Shown: in pieces, positions 61,890 through 64,000 of the stretch
Layout: the number at the start of each line of letters is the position of its first letter
Numbering within the stretch: position 1 is the stretch's first letter
DNA from: Paracoccus sp. MBLB3053
GTDB lineage: Bacteria > Pseudomonadota > Alphaproteobacteria > Rhodobacterales > Rhodobacteraceae
Length of the DNA: 64,000 nt
NCBI RefSeq assembly: GCF_031822435.1
Contig: NZ_JAVQLW010000001.1
Location: 815,501-879,500 of the forward strand
Direction: 5' to 3'
Made by a program: the position numbers and the translations under genes
Notes under the pieces: model-generated
What the model was told of the DNA's origin: nothing
Seen by the model: the letters and a program-made list of their open reading frames with translations, nothing else
Databases searched by the model: none

Positions 61890-62491
61890 GAAAGCTGACC
61901 GAGCGGAAGCTTCTTCTTGCCACGCATAATGCAGGGAAACTCGAGGAAATCCGCGCCATGATGGCACCACATGGCATCGAGGTCACTTCGGCGGGCGAAA
62001 TGGGCCTTGCGGAGCCGGCCGAGACCGAAAGCAGCTTCATTGGCAATGCCCGGATCAAGGCGCGTGCCGCTGTCGAGGCAACAGGTCTTCCCGTCCTGGC
62101 CGATGACAGCGGAATTACCGTCGATGGTCTTGATGGCGCGCCGGGGGTCTATACGGCAGATTGGGCGGAAACACCGAATGGACGCGATTTCCTTCAGGCC
62201 ATGACCCGGACATGGAGAGAACTGGACGACCTCAACGTTCCCGAGCCGCGAACGGCACAGTTCCGCGCGACCCTGATCCTCATGTGGCCGGACGGGCATG
62301 AAGAGATCTTTGAAGGGATCGCGCCGGGTAGGCTTGTCTGGCCACCGCGGGGTGAACAAGGCCACGGCTACGACCCGATCTTCGTTCCGAATGGCCATGA
62401 TATGACCTTCGCGGAAATGGCACCCGAGGAAAAGAACCGGATCAGCCATCGCGCCGATGCCTTCCGCAAGCTGGAGGCGTCCCTTGCGTAG
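61886..62491 (+). CDS. rdgB: dITP/XTP pyrophosphatase RdgB
   Basis: 201-residue house-cleaning enzyme that hydrolyses non-canonical purine nucleoside triphosphates. Substrate motif [47 protein letters not shown] (partly: [18 protein letters not shown]), and [18 protein letters not shown]. Start overlaps the rph stop by 4 bp. rph-rdgB-hemW is a common alphaproteobacterial order; here a RidA-like gene is inserted before hemW. Confidence 0.96.
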   Translation: MRKLTERKLLLATHNAGKLEEIRAMMAPHGIEVTSAGEMGLAEPAETESSFIGNARIKARAAVEATGLPVLADDSGITVDGLDGAPGVYTADWAETPNGRDFLQAMTRTWRELDDLNVPEPRTAQFRATLILMWPDGHEEIFEGIAPGRLVWPPRGEQGHGYDPIFVPNGHDMTFAEMAPEEKNRISHRADAFRKLEASLA

Positions 62492-62858
62492 AATCTCCAG
62501 CGGCTCGCCCTTCGAGACGGCACTAGGCTATAGCCGGGCCGTCGTGAAGGGACCTTGGTGCTTCGTGTCCGGGACGACCGGTTACGACTACGCAGCGATG
62601 CAGATGCCTGAAAGCCCTGCCGAGCAGGCGCGCAATGCCTTCGCGACGATCTTTGCAGTGCTTGATGAGGCGGGCTTTTCCGCTGCCGATATCGTGCGCG
62701 TGCAATACACCATCGCCGACGCAGCTCTGCTGGACGAGATTGCTCCGGTTCTCGGTGACGCGATGAAGGATGCGTTACCTGCCGCCACGATGGTTGTCGC
62801 GGGACTAATCAGACCCGAAATGAAGATCGAGATTGAAGTGACCGCGTTTCGGGAATGA
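62484..62858 (+). CDS. RidA/YjgF-family protein
   Basis: 124 residues from a TTG at 62484, chosen because GGAGG stands four to eight bases upstream inside the end of rdgB and the family similarity begins at [19 protein letters not shown]. An ATG at 62457 would add nine residues out of character. Family motifs: WCFVSGTTGYDYAAM, EQARNAFATIFAVLDEAGFSAADIVRVQYTI, ATMVVAGLIRPEMKIEIEVTAF. RidA-type proteins hydrolyse reactive enamine/imine intermediates; this subgroup often lacks a tested function. It overlaps rdgB and hemW by a few bases, so co-translation is likely. Confidence 0.85.
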   Translation: MRRISSGSPFETALGYSRAVVKGPWCFVSGTTGYDYAAMQMPESPAEQARNAFATIFAVLDEAGFSAADIVRVQYTIADAALLDEIAPVLGDAMKDALPAATMVVAGLIRPEMKIEIEVTAFRE

Positions 62859-64000
62859 CCGCCAGCACCCCAGCCCTTGATAACAGCCAGCTTGCCGATG
62901 ATTGGCGGGCCGGCGGATTCGCACTTTACGTCCATTGGCCGTTCTGCGCAGCGAAATGCCCCTATTGTGACTTCAACAGCCATGTCACCTCAGGGATCGA
63001 TCAAGCGCGCTGGCTCGACGCTTATCGCGCCGAGATTGCACGGCTGGGCACTGACGCTCCGGGGAGGGTGCTCAACAGCATCTTCTTCGGCGGTGGAACG
63101 CCAAGCCTCATGGCACCCGAAACCGTAAACGGCGTCATCGAGGCTGCGCGGGCGCAATGGGCCTTCGCCAATGACATCGAAATCACCCTCGAGGCAAATC
63201 CCACGAGCGTCGAGATGGGCCGCTTCAGGGCCTATGCCGATGGAGGGGTGAACCGTGTGTCGATGGGGGTTCAGGCGCTGAACGATGCCGATCTTCGCCG
63301 CCTTGGTCGGATGCATTCCGTTGCCGAGGCGCGGGCGGCTTTCGATATCGCTCGGGACTGTTTCTCGCGGGTCAGCTTTGATCTGATCTATGCCCGGCAG
63401 GATCAGGACCGCGCCCATTGGCGGCGCGAACTGAACGAGGCGCTTTCGATGGCGGTGGATCATCTCTCGGCCTACCAGCTTACGATCGAGCCCGGCACCG
63501 CCTTCGGAGCCCGTCACGCCAAAGGGGGCCTCAAAGGGTTGCCGGACGACGATCTATCGGCGGACATGTATCAGGACACGCAAGAAATCTGCGCCGCTGC
63601 CGGCATGCCCACATACGAGATATCGAACCATGCCCGGCCCGGCGCGGAAAGCCTGCACAATCTGGTCTACTGGCGTCAGGGCGATTGGGCGGCCGTAGGG
63701 CCCGGAGCGCATGGACGGCTGACCTTGACGGATGGTCGATGGGCGACCGAGGCCCATCGCGCCCCTGGCGCATGGCTTGAGGCCGTAGAGAATGGCGGAA
63801 ATGGTGACAGTCAGCGCGAGTTGCTGAGCCTTTCCGATCGCGCCGTGGAATATCTGCTGATGTCACTGCGCCTGACCGAAGGCATGGAAGTTTCGCGATA
63901 CCTGTCACATGGCGCGAAACTCTCCGAGGCCCGTCTCGCGGATCTGACGGCGCTTGGCCTTGTGGTCAGGCGTGACGATCGCCTTGCGGCAACCGAGGCA
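62855..64000 (+). CDS. hemW: HemW-like radical SAM protein, C-terminus beyond the window
   Basis: The frame runs from an ATG at 62855 (overlapping the previous stop as ATGA) to the window edge without a stop: 382 residues visible, nearly complete. Radical SAM cysteines C31, C35 and C38 in CAAKCPYCDFN, with FFGGGTPSL, VNRVSMGVQALNDADLRRLGR and LSAYQLTIEPGTAF. EISNHARPGAESLHNLVYW contains the HNxxYW motif of HemW, a heme-binding relative of the coproporphyrinogen oxidase HemN. HemW is annotated as heme chaperone or putative HemN; the C-x3-C-x2-C alone, without a fourth cysteine, favours HemW. Confidence 0.93.
   Translation, partial: MTASTPALDNSQLADDWRAGGFALYVHWPFCAAKCPYCDFNSHVTSGIDQARWLDAYRAEIARLGTDAPGRVLNSIFFGGGTPSLMAPETVNGVIEAARAQWAFANDIEITLEANPTSVEMGRFRAYADGGVNRVSMGVQALNDADLRRLGRMHSVAEARAAFDIARDCFSRVSFDLIYARQDQDRAHWRRELNEALSMAVDHLSAYQLTIEPGTAFGARHAKGGLKGLPDDDLSADMYQDTQEICAAAGMPTYEISNHARPGAESLHNLVYWRQGDWAAVGPGAHGRLTLTDGRWATEAHRAPGAWLEAVENGGNGDSQRELLSLSDRAVEYLLMSLRLTEGMEVSRYLSHGAKLSEARLADLTALGLVVRRDDRLAATEA

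Noticed and set aside
1..64000. CRISPR arrays, insertion sequences, prophage
   Set aside because: No regularly spaced repeats, no transposase or integrase motifs, and no phage structural genes were recognised while reading all genes.

Overview
The window reads as the chromosome of an alphaproteobacterium of the Rhodobacteraceae, most likely Paracoccus or a close relative. The evidence is the high GC content, the RegB/RegA redox system with an HvrA-type H-NS protein, the Rhodobacter-type sulfolipid set sqdBDC, the PhyR-NepR-EcfG general stress module, and an alphaproteobacterial origin neighbourhood (hemJ-rho-mnmE-mnmG-rsmG-parA-parB). The species call is inference. I see no insertion sequence, prophage, CRISPR array or rRNA operon. 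The only RNA gene I can support is tRNA-Sec.

Layout. 1-6.3 kb: the end of a glycosyltransferase-like gene, asd, a nucleosidase, a PAS protein, and divergent regB and regA-hvrA. 6.3-13 kb: HD hydrolase, secB, fxsA, a Tim44-like gene, an Smr gene, a 59-residue membrane protein, hslU, hslV, an orphan capsule-type gene and trxA. 13-22.3 kb: addA and addB (recombination), murU and a TsaE-AmgK fusion (cell-wall recycling plus tRNA t6A), dapB. 22.4-27.2 kb: rbfA, a secreted glycosidase-like gene, truB, an exported metallo-beta-lactamase-fold protein, rluA, a LysE exporter and a GFA protein. 27.2-31.1 kb: msrC and the sqdBDC sulfolipid operon, divergent from an Rrf2 regulator. 31.2-34.4 kb: aroE-coaE-dnaQ and a YihY membrane protein. 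34.4-37.9 kb: the general stress response module (HisKA_2-type sensor kinase, EcfG sigma factor, NepR, PhyR). 37.9-40 kb: a nitronate-monooxygenase-like gene and a Tas-like aldo-keto reductase.

40-49.1 kb is a complete co-directional selenocysteine cassette, transcribed fdoG-fdoH-fdoI-fdhE-selA-selB-selC. The formate dehydrogenase alpha gene carries an in-frame UGA in the expected active-site context, followed by a SECIS-like hairpin. Upstream on the same strand lies a Rieske oxygenase/reductase pair of the glycine-betaine demethylase type (gbcA-gbcB). Such demethylation releases formaldehyde, so a route from methyl group to formate to the quinone pool is plausible.

51.5-52.15 kb is a 600-bp AT-rich gap with a cluster of DnaA-box-like sequences, including one perfect TTATCCACA. 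I read it as oriC. Two perfect parS palindromes follow at 55,271 and 57,143, each embedded in the first codons of a gene (mnmG and rsmG), just upstream of parA and parB. The window ends with the convergent grpE-hrcA pair and rph-rdgB-ridA-like-hemW, hemW running off the edge.

Most of the window is housekeeping. The most notable items are the Sec cassette, the origin/parS region, the TsaE-AmgK fusion and the sulfolipid operon beside an Rrf2 regulator.
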